The translations under genes and the position numbers were made by a program. Positions 1 to 6,934 of a stretch of 64,000 bases of DNA are shown piece after piece. The notes under the pieces are model-generated. The model saw only the letters and a program-made list of their open reading frames with translations. It was not told where the DNA came from and searched no databases. Source of the stretch: Parvibaculum sp039973015 (lineage in GTDB: Bacteria > Pseudomonadota > Alphaproteobacteria > Parvibaculales > Parvibaculaceae); the NCBI RefSeq assembly GCF_039973015.1, contig NZ_JBDWLT010000012.1, positions 380,310 through 444,309 of the forward strand, in the 5' to 3' direction. Position 1 is the stretch's first letter, and every line of letters starts with the position of its first letter.

Positions 1-1
1 T

Positions 2-817
2 TGCGACCGTTCTATTTATGCCTATCGGCATGGCAGAATCCTCTTGTGCACCAATGCGATTACGCTATTTCGTGTGGATCGGGTGTGGACGGCAGAATTT
101 TTATTACCTCAATTTGATTGGCATCGGGACCATGAGGCGGCTCGTCTTGCATGGACGGGATACCTCTGGTCTCCACGTCTATACCGGCCGCTACTAGATG
201 AAATTAAAGGCCAGTTTCTCGAAACGGCGAACCATTGCGATGAGCTTGGAGAGCCCGCAGAGCAATATGCGGCACTCCTGACGTTTATTGCGCTTGAAGG
301 AGGGGATATATTCACAAAGGCACAACTCAGGATGGCCACCGCAATCTTGCCAGAGTCCGGTTTAGTGCGCGCTATACAAACGCTTATCGATGGACTGCAC
401 GGTGCAGCGGATCGTCGTGCTGAATATTGGCAAAACAGAGCTAAACCCTACCTTATAAGGATTTGGCCTAAGTCCTATGACATCAGAACGCCGCCAATTG
501 CGGACAAATTTGCAGAGCTTTCTATAGCTGCAGGAGATGCGTTTCCCGAGGCGTTCGAGACGCTGCATGGATGGCTTCTGCCTATAGAATATCCGGGTTA
601 TGTACTCGACCTGCTGTCTGAAGCGGGCCTCTGTACGAAGTATCCTCAAGACGCCGTCGCTTTTCTTGATCTCATTGTGTCTGGTGAACAGGTTTGGGTT
701 TCGGATGAGCTGCGAAAATGTCTTGTAGAAATTAAGTCTGCGTGGTGGCAATCCGAGGAGGACCAACGATTTAGACGACTCGAGACGATATTGCGACAGG
801 CCGGGAAAGCGCTTTGA
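2..817 (+). CDS. Partial protein (C-terminal part), possible DUF4020-type tail of a SIR2-family protein
   Basis: The frame is open from the first complete codon of the window, so this is the 3' part of a longer gene. A TTG at 44 is the first possible internal start, but nothing supports it. The visible part is about 271 residues, has no signal peptide or membrane segment, and is rich in Trp, Leu and Glu. Its pattern (LWSPRLYRPLL, EYWQNRAKPYL, IWPKS, AAGDAFPEA) resembles, from memory, the DUF4020 domain found at the C-terminus of large SIR2-like proteins, some linked to phage defence. That match is inference. The gene is visibly richer in A/T than all that follows, and codons such as ATA and TTA are common, which suggests acquired DNA. 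Confidence 0.5.
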   Translation, partial: CDRSIYAYRHGRILLCTNAITLFRVDRVWTAEFLLPQFDWHRDHEAARLAWTGYLWSPRLYRPLLDEIKGQFLETANHCDELGEPAEQYAALLTFIALEGGDIFTKAQLRMATAILPESGLVRAIQTLIDGLHGAADRRAEYWQNRAKPYLIRIWPKSYDIRTPPIADKFAELSIAAGDAFPEAFETLHGWLLPIEYPGYVLDLLSEAGLCTKYPQDAVAFLDLIVSGEQVWVSDELRKCLVEIKSAWWQSEEDQRFRRLETILRQAGKAL

Positions 818-990
818 TAAGCGCATGCGGAGTAGGATGGTGCGAAGTGACTACCGCTCAGATCCTGACTAACCAATAAATTCCGCCCGCCCGATTTCGC
901 AAGAGGCGGGGCAAACGGGAGCCGGGGTAGGGCGGCGGAGTAAAGCCGCCCCTTAGCAATCCAACAATCTCGATCCCCATTTGGAGCGTC

Positions 991-1464
991 TTACTCCACG
1001 CGTTCCCAGGTCTGGCTGCGGCTCATGAAGCCCTTGGAGCCGGTGACCTCGAGCTTCGAGCCGCCGTCCTTCAGTTCGAGGCTCGCATTGGCGGTCTTGC
1101 CGTTTGCCGGGCGGAGGATCGTGCCGCCGGACCATTCGTCGCCGTCCTTCGTCAGTCCCCAGAGGATCGCCATGCCGACAAGCGGCTGGTCCTTCTTGTC
1201 GCCCTCGCAAGCCGTGCAGGTGGTCTCGCCATCATCCAGCAGTTCGACAATGGTGCCAGTGAGGGTGCCGTCTGCTTCCGTGATCTCGACCACGGTCTTG
1301 GGCGCGCCTGTGTCCGGGTCGAAGGTGCGCCATTTGCCCGTCGGCGCGGCGTCATCCGCCAGCGCGGGCGATGTGAGGGCGGGCAGGGCGGTGAGCGCAA
1401 GCGCGGCGGCAAAGGCAGCGGATGCGAGTGTGCGCGCGGTGCGGGCGTGAAGGCGGTCGGTCAT
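991..1464 (-). CDS. Secreted DUF2147 family protein
   Basis: A 157-residue protein with a Sec signal peptide: basic N-terminus, hydrophobic stretch at about residues 12-33, and likely cleavage after A34-L35-A36. The mature part is a compact beta-rich domain beginning GKWRTFDPDTG, as in DUF2147 (PF09917). The family fold is lipocalin-like and its function is unknown. A CxxC pair (C83, C86) lies mid-domain and may form a disulphide in the periplasm. It ends with the family-typical Q-x-W-E-R. The paralogous gene immediately upstream on the same strand (start at 2067) shares the layout, so the pair looks like a tandem duplication and possibly one transcript. Confidence 0.8.
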   Translation of the reverse strand: MTDRLHARTARTLASAAFAAALALTALPALTSPALADDAAPTGKWRTFDPDTGAPKTVVEITEADGTLTGTIVELLDDGETTCTACEGDKKDQPLVGMAILWGLTKDGDEWSGGTILRPANGKTANASLELKDGGSKLEVTGSKGFMSRSQTWERVE

Positions 1465-1521
1465 TCTTCTCTCCCCCAGTTTTGCTGCTGCTTTTGTGGC
1501 AGTCCACCTGCCAACATAGAA

Positions 1522-1561
1522 GAACCCGCAAGCGGGGCCAAGCAGGCCCGCATGCGGGTTC
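1522..1561 (-). terminator. Possible terminator between the two DUF2147 genes
   Basis: Inverted arms GAACCCGC (1522-1529) and GCGGGTTC (1554-1561) flank a GC-rich loop that can itself pair. On the minus strand the second arm is followed by a short pyrimidine run (TTCTTCT). It lies just after the stop of the upstream DUF2147 gene, so it may attenuate read-through into the downstream copy. The U-tract is interrupted, so termination may be partial. Confidence 0.45.
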
Positions 1562-1593
1562 CAGCGACGTTCATGTGAAGATCGTGAGAGGGA

Positions 1594-2067
1594 TCAGTCG
1601 ATCCGTTCCCATTTCTGGTTGACCTGGAGCGGGCCGCGCCCCGTCGTCATCTGCAGCGCCTTGCCCTGCATCACGAGGTCGAGCCGTGCGGGTGAGACCG
1701 TGCCCGTTGCCGGGCGGAGCAGGAAGCCGCCGCTCCAGCCCTTCGCGTCGGGGCGGAAGCCGGAGAGGAATTTCAGGCCCTTGAGCGGCTTGTTCTTCGC
1801 CTCGCCCGTGCAGCTCCAGCAGATCGCGTCTTCGGGGCCGTCGGCCAGACCGATGACCGTGCCTTCCAGCGCGCCGTTCTCTTCCTCGATCTCGACGATC
1901 ATGAGCGGTTCGCCGCTCAGCGGATGGTGGATCATCCATTTGCCCTCCGCAGAGCCGTTCTCCGCCATTGCCGGCAGAGAGGAGAGGGCGGGCAGGACGA
2001 AGAGGGCTGCCGCGCCGGCGAGTGCCGCGGTGATGCGGGCGGGGCGCCTGGTGTTTCGAGGGGTCAT
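1594..2067 (-). CDS. Secreted DUF2147 family protein (paralogue)
   Basis: A 157-residue Sec-exported protein, the same length as its neighbour. The signal peptide covers about residues 1-35 (cleavage near AMA-EN). The mature domain starts GKWMIHHPLSG and matches the DUF2147 pattern: W near the start, E-I-E strand, GxLEGTV, a CxxC pair (CWSC), a G-W-S-G-G-F-L-L-R-P block and a terminal Q-K-W-E-R. The start is supported by GGGAGC about 6 bases upstream. A 29-bp perfect palindrome lies only 16-44 bases before the start codon and probably controls it. The role is unknown; family members sit in the periplasm or outer membrane. Confidence 0.8.
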   Translation of the reverse strand: MTPRNTRRPARITAALAGAAALFVLPALSSLPAMAENGSAEGKWMIHHPLSGEPLMIVEIEEENGALEGTVIGLADGPEDAICWSCTGEAKNKPLKGLKFLSGFRPDAKGWSGGFLLRPATGTVSPARLDLVMQGKALQMTTGRGPLQVNQKWERID

Positions 2068-2082
2068 GTTTGTGCTCCCGGA

Positions 2083-2111
2083 TTATATTGACATGTTCGG
2101 TGTCAATATAA
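2083..2111. promoter_or_regulatory. 29-bp perfect inverted repeat upstream of DUF2147 gene
   Basis: Arms TTATATTGACA (2083-2093) and TGTCAATATAA (2101-2111) are exact reverse complements separated by 7 bases. The repeat is AT-rich inside GC-rich DNA and sits 16 bases upstream of the start codon at 2067. An operator for a dimeric repressor or activator is the simplest reading; a 5'-leader RNA hairpin is the alternative. The TATAAT inside it (minus strand, 2082-2087) is too close to the ribosome binding site to be a normal -10 box. Confidence 0.6.
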
Positions 2112-2180
2112 CGCCGCTCACACAGGGTGCAATCATCGTTTCGGGGGCGGATCGGGAGGGCTTTCCGTTCCTGCCTTGTT

Positions 2181-2284
2181 TGCTATAACGGGGCCTTCGC
2201 AGGGACGGCCCTGCCGGAGGTCACGCGGTTGTCCTCCGACCCTTCGCGGGGACGGCCTCGCTTCTTCTTTATCGGGAGAGGCTG
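2181..2284 (+). ncRNA. Guanidine-II (mini-ykkC) riboswitch
   Basis: Two short hairpins carry the diagnostic ACGG loop of mini-ykkC. The first is GCAGGG-ACGG-CCCTGC (2199-2214) with six perfect pairs. The second is GCGGGG-ACGG-CCTCGC (2246-2261) with one G-U pair. A 31-base linker joins them. An extended -10 (TGCTATAAC, 2181-2189) would start transcription just before the first hairpin. The 3' arm of the second hairpin contains CCTC (2256-2259), which can instead pair with GAGG (2278-2281) of the ribosome binding site. Ligand-stabilised hairpin formation should therefore free the site, the known logic of this class. The downstream gene is a guanidinium exporter, which fits. Confidence 0.88.
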
Positions 2285-2602
2285 ATGGCCTGGATTTATC
2301 TTCTCATCGCAAGCGCGGCGGAAATCGTCTGGGCCTATTCGCTCAAGGCGAGCGACGGCTTCACGCGGCCCCTCATGGTCGGGCTCAACATTGCGGCCCT
2401 TCTCGTGGCTGTGTGGTTTCTCGTGCAGGCGATGCGGGTTTTGCCGCTCGGTACGGCTTATGCCGTCTGGACGGGGATTGGCGTCGTCGGTGCGGCTATC
2501 CTCGGGGTGGTGGTGATGGGGGAGAGTGCATCACCCATGCGGCTCTCGGCCATTGCGATCATCGTTGCCGGGGTCGTCGTGCTGAAGTTCGCCGAAAGCT
2601 GA
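2285..2602 (+). CDS. gdx: Guanidinium exporter of the SMR family
   Basis: A 105-residue small multidrug resistance protein with four predicted membrane helices and the essential helix-1 glutamate (E13 in SAAEIVWAYSLKAS). The Gdx/SugE subtype is indicated by the E-I-x-W-A-Y-x-L-K-x-S pattern and by the mid-protein stretch that reads LPLGTAYAVWTGIG. Dual-topology dimers of this subtype export guanidinium in exchange for protons across the inner membrane. The start is set by GGGAGAGG a few bases upstream. Expression is predicted to be switched on by guanidine through the riboswitch in the leader. It appears monocistronic. Confidence 0.93.
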   Translation: MAWIYLLIASAAEIVWAYSLKASDGFTRPLMVGLNIAALLVAVWFLVQAMRVLPLGTAYAVWTGIGVVGAAILGVVVMGESASPMRLSAIAIIVAGVVVLKFAES

Positions 2603-2605
2603 TCC

Positions 2606-2718
2606 GGGGATAACCCGGCGCCATGTGACGGTTTGGTGACGTTACGGTGACGGTCGGCCGGTTTTATCCTCAGGGGACGGGGAAAAGATCGAACGAGATG
2701 TCCCCGCATCCGGGGACA
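2606..2718 (-). repeat. Dispersed Pho-box-like element, copy A
   Basis: Read on the minus strand: a hairpin TGTCCCCG-CATC-CGGGGACA (2699-2718), then three half-sites CCGTCAC, ACGTCAC and CCGTCAC whose CGTCA cores start exactly 11 bp apart (CGTCA at 2648-2652, 2637-2641, 2626-2630), then 9 bases, then GGGTTATCCCC (2606-2616). It fills the gap between the convergent 3' ends of gdx and the CsgG-like gene. The spacing matches a PhoB box with a -10 candidate (TTATCC), oriented into the 3' end of gdx. Copies B and C are near 8.4 and 36.4 kb. Confidence 0.65.
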
Positions 2719-2875
2719 AGAGGACAAAAAAAGGGGAGGGCGCGAGGCCCTCCCAGTTTGTGTCTCAAGTGCCAGCCGGAGGCCGACCAGCCGGGCGCAT
2801 TGAGAGCGTGAACCGGCGATGCCTTTGTTCGGTTCATTCGGACATCGCAGGTAATTCTGTCGAGATTTCAGGTGG

Positions 2876-3928
2876 TTAGTAGCTGCCGCCGCGGAGGCTG
2901 CCGGAGTTGAAGACCGGCTCGGCATAGTAGGCGTAGGGGTCGTTTTCCTTGGCGGCAGGGGCCGGGGTCTGAGCCTGGGCGACGCGCTGGCCGCTGGCGG
3001 GCTTCGCCTTCGCACCGGGGTTCGCCTGGCGGTAGTCGATCTGGCCCATCGGGTCCTTGTTGTCGGGAAAACGTGCGCAGTCAGAAGGGTTTACGCCATA
3101 GAGCGGAACCAGCAGCTTGAGCACGGCGCGTTCCACAACGGCGCGGACCGCGAGCTGGATCGGCTCCTGCGCGCTCGAACCGACGCCGAGCGAGAAAAGG
3201 TTGCCGCCGAAGAAGTCGAACACACCGGCCTTGATTTCGCGGCCGACGATCTGCTTCTGGTAGGAAACATAATCGACGACTTCGAGCGTGCGGCTGTTCA
3301 CGAGGCGCAGATCCAGGCCGATATTCATGACATAGCTGGAAGCGGAAGCGTTTGCTGCCGCGCCCATGTCGCCGCCTTCGGCAAAGCCTGCATTGAGGCC
3401 ACCCGACTGGATGTTGAAGTTCAGTTCGGTGATCCCGCCAACAAGATAGTAATCGGAGCCGCGGATTTCACCTGCGTATATCTTGCGATATTCGCCTTCG
3501 ACCGCGTCGCCGATGAGCTTGTTGTTCGCATACTTCATTTCGAGTTCGGAAATCGCGGTGTCGTAACGCTCGACGAGCGGCACACCGGCGCGGCCGAGGG
3601 CGGACATCGCCATCAGCGAGGCGCCCTGCGTGACCTTCATGCCGGTGCCGTCGGCTTCCGACTTGCCGGTGTAGTCACGGATGTTACCGACCGCAATGCG
3701 CGTCGTGGCGCCGCCAACCGGAACATGGTTCGCGAGACAGCGCAGCGCGTTGGAATAGGGCGTCTCGTTATTGATGACGGGTGCGTTGCCGATCGGCGTC
3801 GCGTAGCGGCCATCGGAACCCGCGTTGGCGCTGACGCAACCCGTAAGTGCGAATGCCATGGCGAGCGCGCCGAGCGTCCGCTTGGGCAGTCCCTTCTTCG
3901 TCGCGATCGACACAACCGTTGAAAACAC
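2876..3928 (-). CDS. CsgG/HfaB-family outer-membrane lipoprotein
   Basis: A 350-residue protein with a lipoprotein signal peptide ending in the lipobox L-T-G-C at about residues 28-31. The body resembles CsgG/HfaB: a RIAVGNIRDYTG strand near residue 78, a long central region, VLKLLVPLYGVN late, and a low-complexity Ala/Pro/Gln tail. CsgG proteins form nonameric outer-membrane export pores for curli. HfaB, the Caulobacter homologue, helps anchor the holdfast. No curli (csgABEF) or holdfast genes are in this window, so the substrate is unknown. Start is GTG, backed by AGGAGG at good spacing. Confidence 0.75.
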   Translation of the reverse strand: MFSTVVSIATKKGLPKRTLGALAMAFALTGCVSANAGSDGRYATPIGNAPVINNETPYSNALRCLANHVPVGGATTRIAVGNIRDYTGKSEADGTGMKVTQGASLMAMSALGRAGVPLVERYDTAISELEMKYANNKLIGDAVEGEYRKIYAGEIRGSDYYLVGGITELNFNIQSGGLNAGFAEGGDMGAAANASASSYVMNIGLDLRLVNSRTLEVVDYVSYQKQIVGREIKAGVFDFFGGNLFSLGVGSSAQEPIQLAVRAVVERAVLKLLVPLYGVNPSDCARFPDNKDPMGQIDYRQANPGAKAKPASGQRVAQAQTPAPAAKENDPYAYYAEPVFNSGSLRGGSY

Positions 3929-4070
3929 TTTGGCCTCCTAGATGTCATCCTTCGACGGTTGCGCTGGCGATCATTGTTTTTTGATTCTGCCACCGTGCCG
4001 TCGAGGCTTCGGTTGCCATGGGGATTGCAACGGGTATGCCAGCGGTCATTTCTCGTTAGGAAGTGCGGAA

Positions 4071-4271
4071 ATGCGCCACTTTTTCTATGTGGGCAGCGCC
4101 GTTCTGTTAACGATTCCAGCTTTGATCACGCGTGCCACACCGGCTCTGGCACAGGGGTTTCCCGTTCCGGGACGGGAAACCCTCGTTGAAGCTGTCTCGT
4201 GCTGCGACAAACTGGAGAAGCTGGTTGCGGCTTGCGGCCACCCGCGCGACACTCCGCGCCAGCCGAATTAA
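4071..4271 (+). CDS. Possible small secreted protein
   Basis: A 66-residue frame starting ATG at 4071, with AGGAAG about 8 bases upstream. The N-terminus is a convincing signal peptide: basic start, hydrophobic core FFYVGSAVLLTIPAL, and cleavage site near A-L-A-Q. The mature part is about 40 residues with three cysteines (CC and C). It ends 24 bases before the isomerase gene and could be its leader cistron. No family is recognised. The same frame is open further upstream, but that part has no protein-like features. It could be fortuitous. Confidence 0.35.
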   Translation: MRHFFYVGSAVLLTIPALITRATPALAQGFPVPGRETLVEAVSCCDKLEKLVAACGHPRDTPRQPN

Positions 4272-4295
4272 CTTTTCTGACAATGGACGGACGCC

Positions 4296-4898
4296 TTGGC
4301 AAAGCTCGAGTTCTTCTTCGATTGCTCCAGCCCCTGGACCTATCTCGCCTTCAGCCGGATCGAAGATGTGGTTAAGCGCACGAAGGCGGAAATGGTCTGG
4401 AAGCCGATCCTGGTGGGGGGCGTCTTCAACGCGGTTAACGAAAGCGTTTACGAAGCGCGGGCCAATCCGCACCCGGTGAAGGGCCGGTACTACAACAAGG
4501 ATCTGAAGGACTGGGCGCGTTATTGCGGCATCGAAATCGGCAAGCCGCCGGTCTTTCCCGTGCGCTCCGTCGATGCCATGCGCGCGGCCATCGTGGCGCA
4601 GGACGAGGGCAAGCTTCCCGAATTCGCATGGGCGACCTTCAGGAGCTATTGGGGTGAACTCAAGGATATCAGCCAGCCGGAGGTTCTTGAGGAAATCTGC
4701 GGGTCCGTGGGGCTCAACTGGGACGAGGTGAGCCAGCGCATCAAGGGCGAGGATGTAAAGACGCGGCTTCGCAGCAATACAGAAGAGCTGATCGCGCGGG
4801 GTGGCTTCGGGTCGCCGACCATGTTTGTGAATGAGACGGATATGTATTTTGGCAACGACCGGCTTCCGCTGGTGGAGGCGGCGCTCCTCAATGGCTGA
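4296..4898 (+). CDS. 2-hydroxychromene-2-carboxylate isomerase-like (DsbA-fold, kappa-class GST relative)
   Basis: A 200-residue protein with an N-terminal thioredoxin-like strand followed by FDCSSPWTYLA, the family position of the catalytic/GSH-binding serine (S11 or S12). Family members isomerise 2-hydroxychromene-2-carboxylate in naphthalene breakdown or act as glutathione-dependent isomerases and transferases. No other naphthalene genes are nearby, so the substrate is uncertain. The conserved cis-Pro loop is seen as GSPTMFVN near residue 173, and FGNDRLP follows. Start is TTG at 4296 because no in-frame ATG fits the N-terminal strand. The stop overlaps the rhomboid gene by 8 bases, so the two are translationally coupled. 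Confidence 0.85.
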   Translation: MAKLEFFFDCSSPWTYLAFSRIEDVVKRTKAEMVWKPILVGGVFNAVNESVYEARANPHPVKGRYYNKDLKDWARYCGIEIGKPPVFPVRSVDAMRAAIVAQDEGKLPEFAWATFRSYWGELKDISQPEVLEEICGSVGLNWDEVSQRIKGEDVKTRLRSNTEELIARGGFGSPTMFVNETDMYFGNDRLPLVEAALLNG

Positions 4899-5721
4899 CC
4901 CTTATTCGAGTGAAATGCTGCCACGGCGCGAGCCGCCGGCCTTCAACGTGCCGGGCGCCGTGCTCATGCTGCTCGTGCTCCTTTTCGGTGTACAGATCGT
5001 CGCCATGTCGCTTTCCTGGGAACAGCAGGAGCAAATCATTCTGCTCTTTTCGCTGATCCCGGCGCGCTACCTGCCAGAGATTGCGGCGCTCCAGCCCGCC
5101 TATCCGGGAGGTGCGGGCGCAGACTTCTGGACGCCGATCACCTACACTTTCCTGCATGGCGGTTGGGAGCATCTGATCGTCAACAGCGTGTGGCTGCTCG
5201 CCTTTGGATCGCCGGTTGCGCAGCGGCTCGGTGCGACGCGCTTCTTTCTCTTCTACTTCCTGTGCGGTATCGCGGGCGCGTTGTTGCACGTTCTGCTCTA
5301 TGCAGGTTCCAGCATGCCTGTGGTCGGTGCGTCGGCAGCGATTTCAGGGCTGATGGGCGGTGCGGCGCGCTTCGTCTTCCTGGCGGGCGGGCCTCTTGGC
5401 GCGCTTGGCGGCCGTGCTCATAGCCGGCCAATGGGCGGCGGCGCGCGGCGCGCGGGCATTGTGACGGCGCTCAAGGACCGGCGGACGCTGATTTTCGTCG
5501 GGATCTGGATCGGCCTCAATTTTCTTTTCGGCGCGACGGCGCTCAGCGGGGTCTTCGGTGCGACGCAGGTTGCATGGGAAGCGCATCTCGGCGGTTTCCT
5601 GTTCGGACTTCTCGTTTTCGGGCTCTTCGATCCTCTCCAGATGTCGCCATCCGGCGGGCCCGGCAATGTCGGCTATGGCGAGTGGCTGGGCGACCAAGGA
5701 CCGGAAAACCGAAGCGATTGA
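4891..5721 (+). CDS. Rhomboid-family intramembrane serine protease
   Basis: A 276-residue membrane protein. Catalytic serine S148 lies in G-A-S-A-A-I-S-G and the partner histidine H232 in W-E-A-H-L-G-G. These are the rhomboid dyad, on helices 4 and 6. The long loop between helices 1 and 2 and the H-x-x-x-H-L-I-V-N motif (FLHGGWEHLIVN) are also typical. Rhomboids cleave substrates within the membrane. A Gly/Arg-rich cytosolic loop (about 165-195) is an insertion relative to minimal bacterial rhomboids. The ATG at 4891 overlaps the isomerase stop. A longer frame from 4831 exists but reads as shadow sequence. Confidence 0.9.
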   Translation: MADPYSSEMLPRREPPAFNVPGAVLMLLVLLFGVQIVAMSLSWEQQEQIILLFSLIPARYLPEIAALQPAYPGGAGADFWTPITYTFLHGGWEHLIVNSVWLLAFGSPVAQRLGATRFFLFYFLCGIAGALLHVLLYAGSSMPVVGASAAISGLMGGAARFVFLAGGPLGALGGRAHSRPMGGGARRAGIVTALKDRRTLIFVGIWIGLNFLFGATALSGVFGATQVAWEAHLGGFLFGLLVFGLFDPLQMSPSGGPGNVGYGEWLGDQGPENRSD

Positions 5722-5761
5722 CGCCTGCTCATTGAATCCCGCGTGGGGGAAACCACATAGA

Positions 5762-5790
5762 AAAAAGGCCCTTTGCCCCACGGCCTTTTT
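5762..5790. terminator. Bidirectional-looking rho-independent terminator
   Basis: AAAAAGGCC (5762-5770) and GGCCTTTTT (5782-5790) form a 9-bp stem with an 11-base loop, giving a T-run on the plus strand and on the minus strand. It lies about 40 bases after the rhomboid stop. The ribosome binding site of the next gene (CAGGAG) follows immediately, so that gene needs either read-through or a promoter overlapping the stem. Confidence 0.65.
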
Positions 5791-5803
5791 CAGGAGAAGA
5801 CCT

Positions 5804-6151
5804 ATGAGCGATACATCAGCAGATCCCGGCGCGCATTCGAGCGGCGGACCGGACGCTGCGCATGCAGGCCATGACGATCAGGCTCCGTCTGCCCGCAAGG
5901 AACTCTGGATCCGTTTTCTCTACATGATCGCGTTCTGGTTTCTCGGCAATCTCGCCTTCTCTGTCGCGATCTTTCTCGGCGCGCTTCAGTTCGTCGTGGT
6001 TCTCATCACTGCCGACAAAAATGAGGAATTGCGCAAATTCAGCCGCAATCTGATCCAGTATGTCTGGGAATGCCTCGCCTTCGTGATCTTTGCGCGCGAG
6101 GAAAAGCCGTTCCCGCTCGGACGTTTTCCGTCCGTAACTAATCCTGATTGA
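5804..6151 (+). CDS. DUF4389 membrane protein
   Basis: A 115-residue protein. The first 30 residues are hydrophilic and rich in His, Asp and Ser (PGAHSSGGPDAAHAGHDD). A hydrophobic segment follows (FLYMIAFWFLGNLAFSVAIFLGALQFVVVLI) that can span the membrane once or twice. The conserved DUF4389 tail (N-x-x-L-x-x-F-S-R-N-L-I-Q-Y-V-W-E) comes next. Function is unknown. Start ATG at 5804 has CAGGAG upstream; the frame is open further upstream through the terminator but not supported. Its last 14 bases overlap the convergent TetR gene. Confidence 0.8.
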   Translation: MSDTSADPGAHSSGGPDAAHAGHDDQAPSARKELWIRFLYMIAFWFLGNLAFSVAIFLGALQFVVVLITADKNEELRKFSRNLIQYVWECLAFVIFAREEKPFPLGRFPSVTNPD

Positions 6152-6818
6152 GGCTGTCGAGTTTCTTCCGGCCTTCAGGTGTCAGCAGGCCGCGGAGGAT
6201 CGCTCCCGTCGTTACGTTGAAGCGATTTTCCGCGGCTTCGGCGCTATCATGGAAGCCCGCAAGTTCGAGGCTGCAAAGCCCGTGCACCGCGGCCCATAGC
6301 GCATCCGCCAGCACTTCCACACCATGATGGGACGGCAGAATGCCGTCTTCCACGCACTTCTTTACCGCGTCGAACATGATCCGATAGGAGCGATGCTGCG
6401 TGACGCCGCGGGCCGTGGGGTTGGCTTCGCCTGTGTCGCTGTGGCGAAGCGAATCCGGCACGGGAAGGGTGGAGCTGATCATCAGCGCGTAATAGGACGG
6501 GTTTTTCAGCGCGAAGCTGCGATAGGCGAATGCGAGGTCGCGCAGATAAAGGAGGGGCTCCGGGTTTTTCGTTACCGCTTCCTCGGCCGCTGCGAGACGG
6601 TCGAAGGCTTCTTCGTAAAGAGCGGAGATGAGCCCTTCCTTGCCGCCAAAGGCCGTGTAGACGGCCATTGTGGAGGTTCCGACACGGGTCGCGAGCTTTC
6701 TCAATGAGATGGCATCGGGGCCACCATGAACGAGCATTTCGCTTGCGGCATCGAGAAGAGCCTCTCGTTGCGCGTTACGCCGTGCATCGGCGGTACTGAC
6801 ATCGGATTGTGTACTCAT
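6138..6818 (-). CDS. TetR/AcrR-family transcriptional regulator
   Basis: A 226-residue repressor-type protein. The N-terminal helix-turn-helix is at about residues 19-60 (EALLDAASEML, then LRKLATRVGTSTMAVYTAFGGKEGL), followed by an all-helical ligand domain (TetR_C-like, WHG type). Start ATG at 6818 is preferred to one 14 codons upstream because AGAGGA precedes it. It is divergent from the carotenoid-oxygenase gene, and the 15-bp palindrome between them is its probable operator, so it likely represses both itself and that gene. The ligand may be an apocarotenoid or stilbene-like aromatic; that is inference from the neighbour only. Confidence 0.9.
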   Translation of the reverse strand: MSTQSDVSTADARRNAQREALLDAASEMLVHGGPDAISLRKLATRVGTSTMAVYTAFGGKEGLISALYEEAFDRLAAAEEAVTKNPEPLLYLRDLAFAYRSFALKNPSYYALMISSTLPVPDSLRHSDTGEANPTARGVTQHRSYRIMFDAVKKCVEDGILPSHHGVEVLADALWAAVHGLCSLELAGFHDSAEAAENRFNVTTGAILRGLLTPEGRKKLDSLNQD

Positions 6819-6872
6819 GTCCTCTCTATCGAACAGGCTTGACGCCAAGTCCAGTCTCAATCACTATAGGGA

Positions 6873-6887
6873 TATAACAGTGTTATA
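6873..6887. promoter_or_regulatory. Palindromic operator between tetR and carotenoid oxygenase
   Basis: TATAACA and TGTTATA flank a central G, giving a perfect 15-bp palindrome with 7-bp arms. Its size and AT-rich ends suit a TetR dimer. It sits 55 bases from the tetR start and 48 bases from the oxygenase start and would overlap promoters in both directions. Confidence 0.7.
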
Positions 6888-6934
6888 AACACCATCGGGC
6901 GTATCGTTCAGAGCATGCGCCCAAGGGAGAGATC

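Noticed and set aside
2082..2087. TATAAT in the 29-bp palindrome as the -10 of the DUF2147 gene
   Set aside because: The transcript would start within the ribosome binding site; an operator or leader role is more likely.
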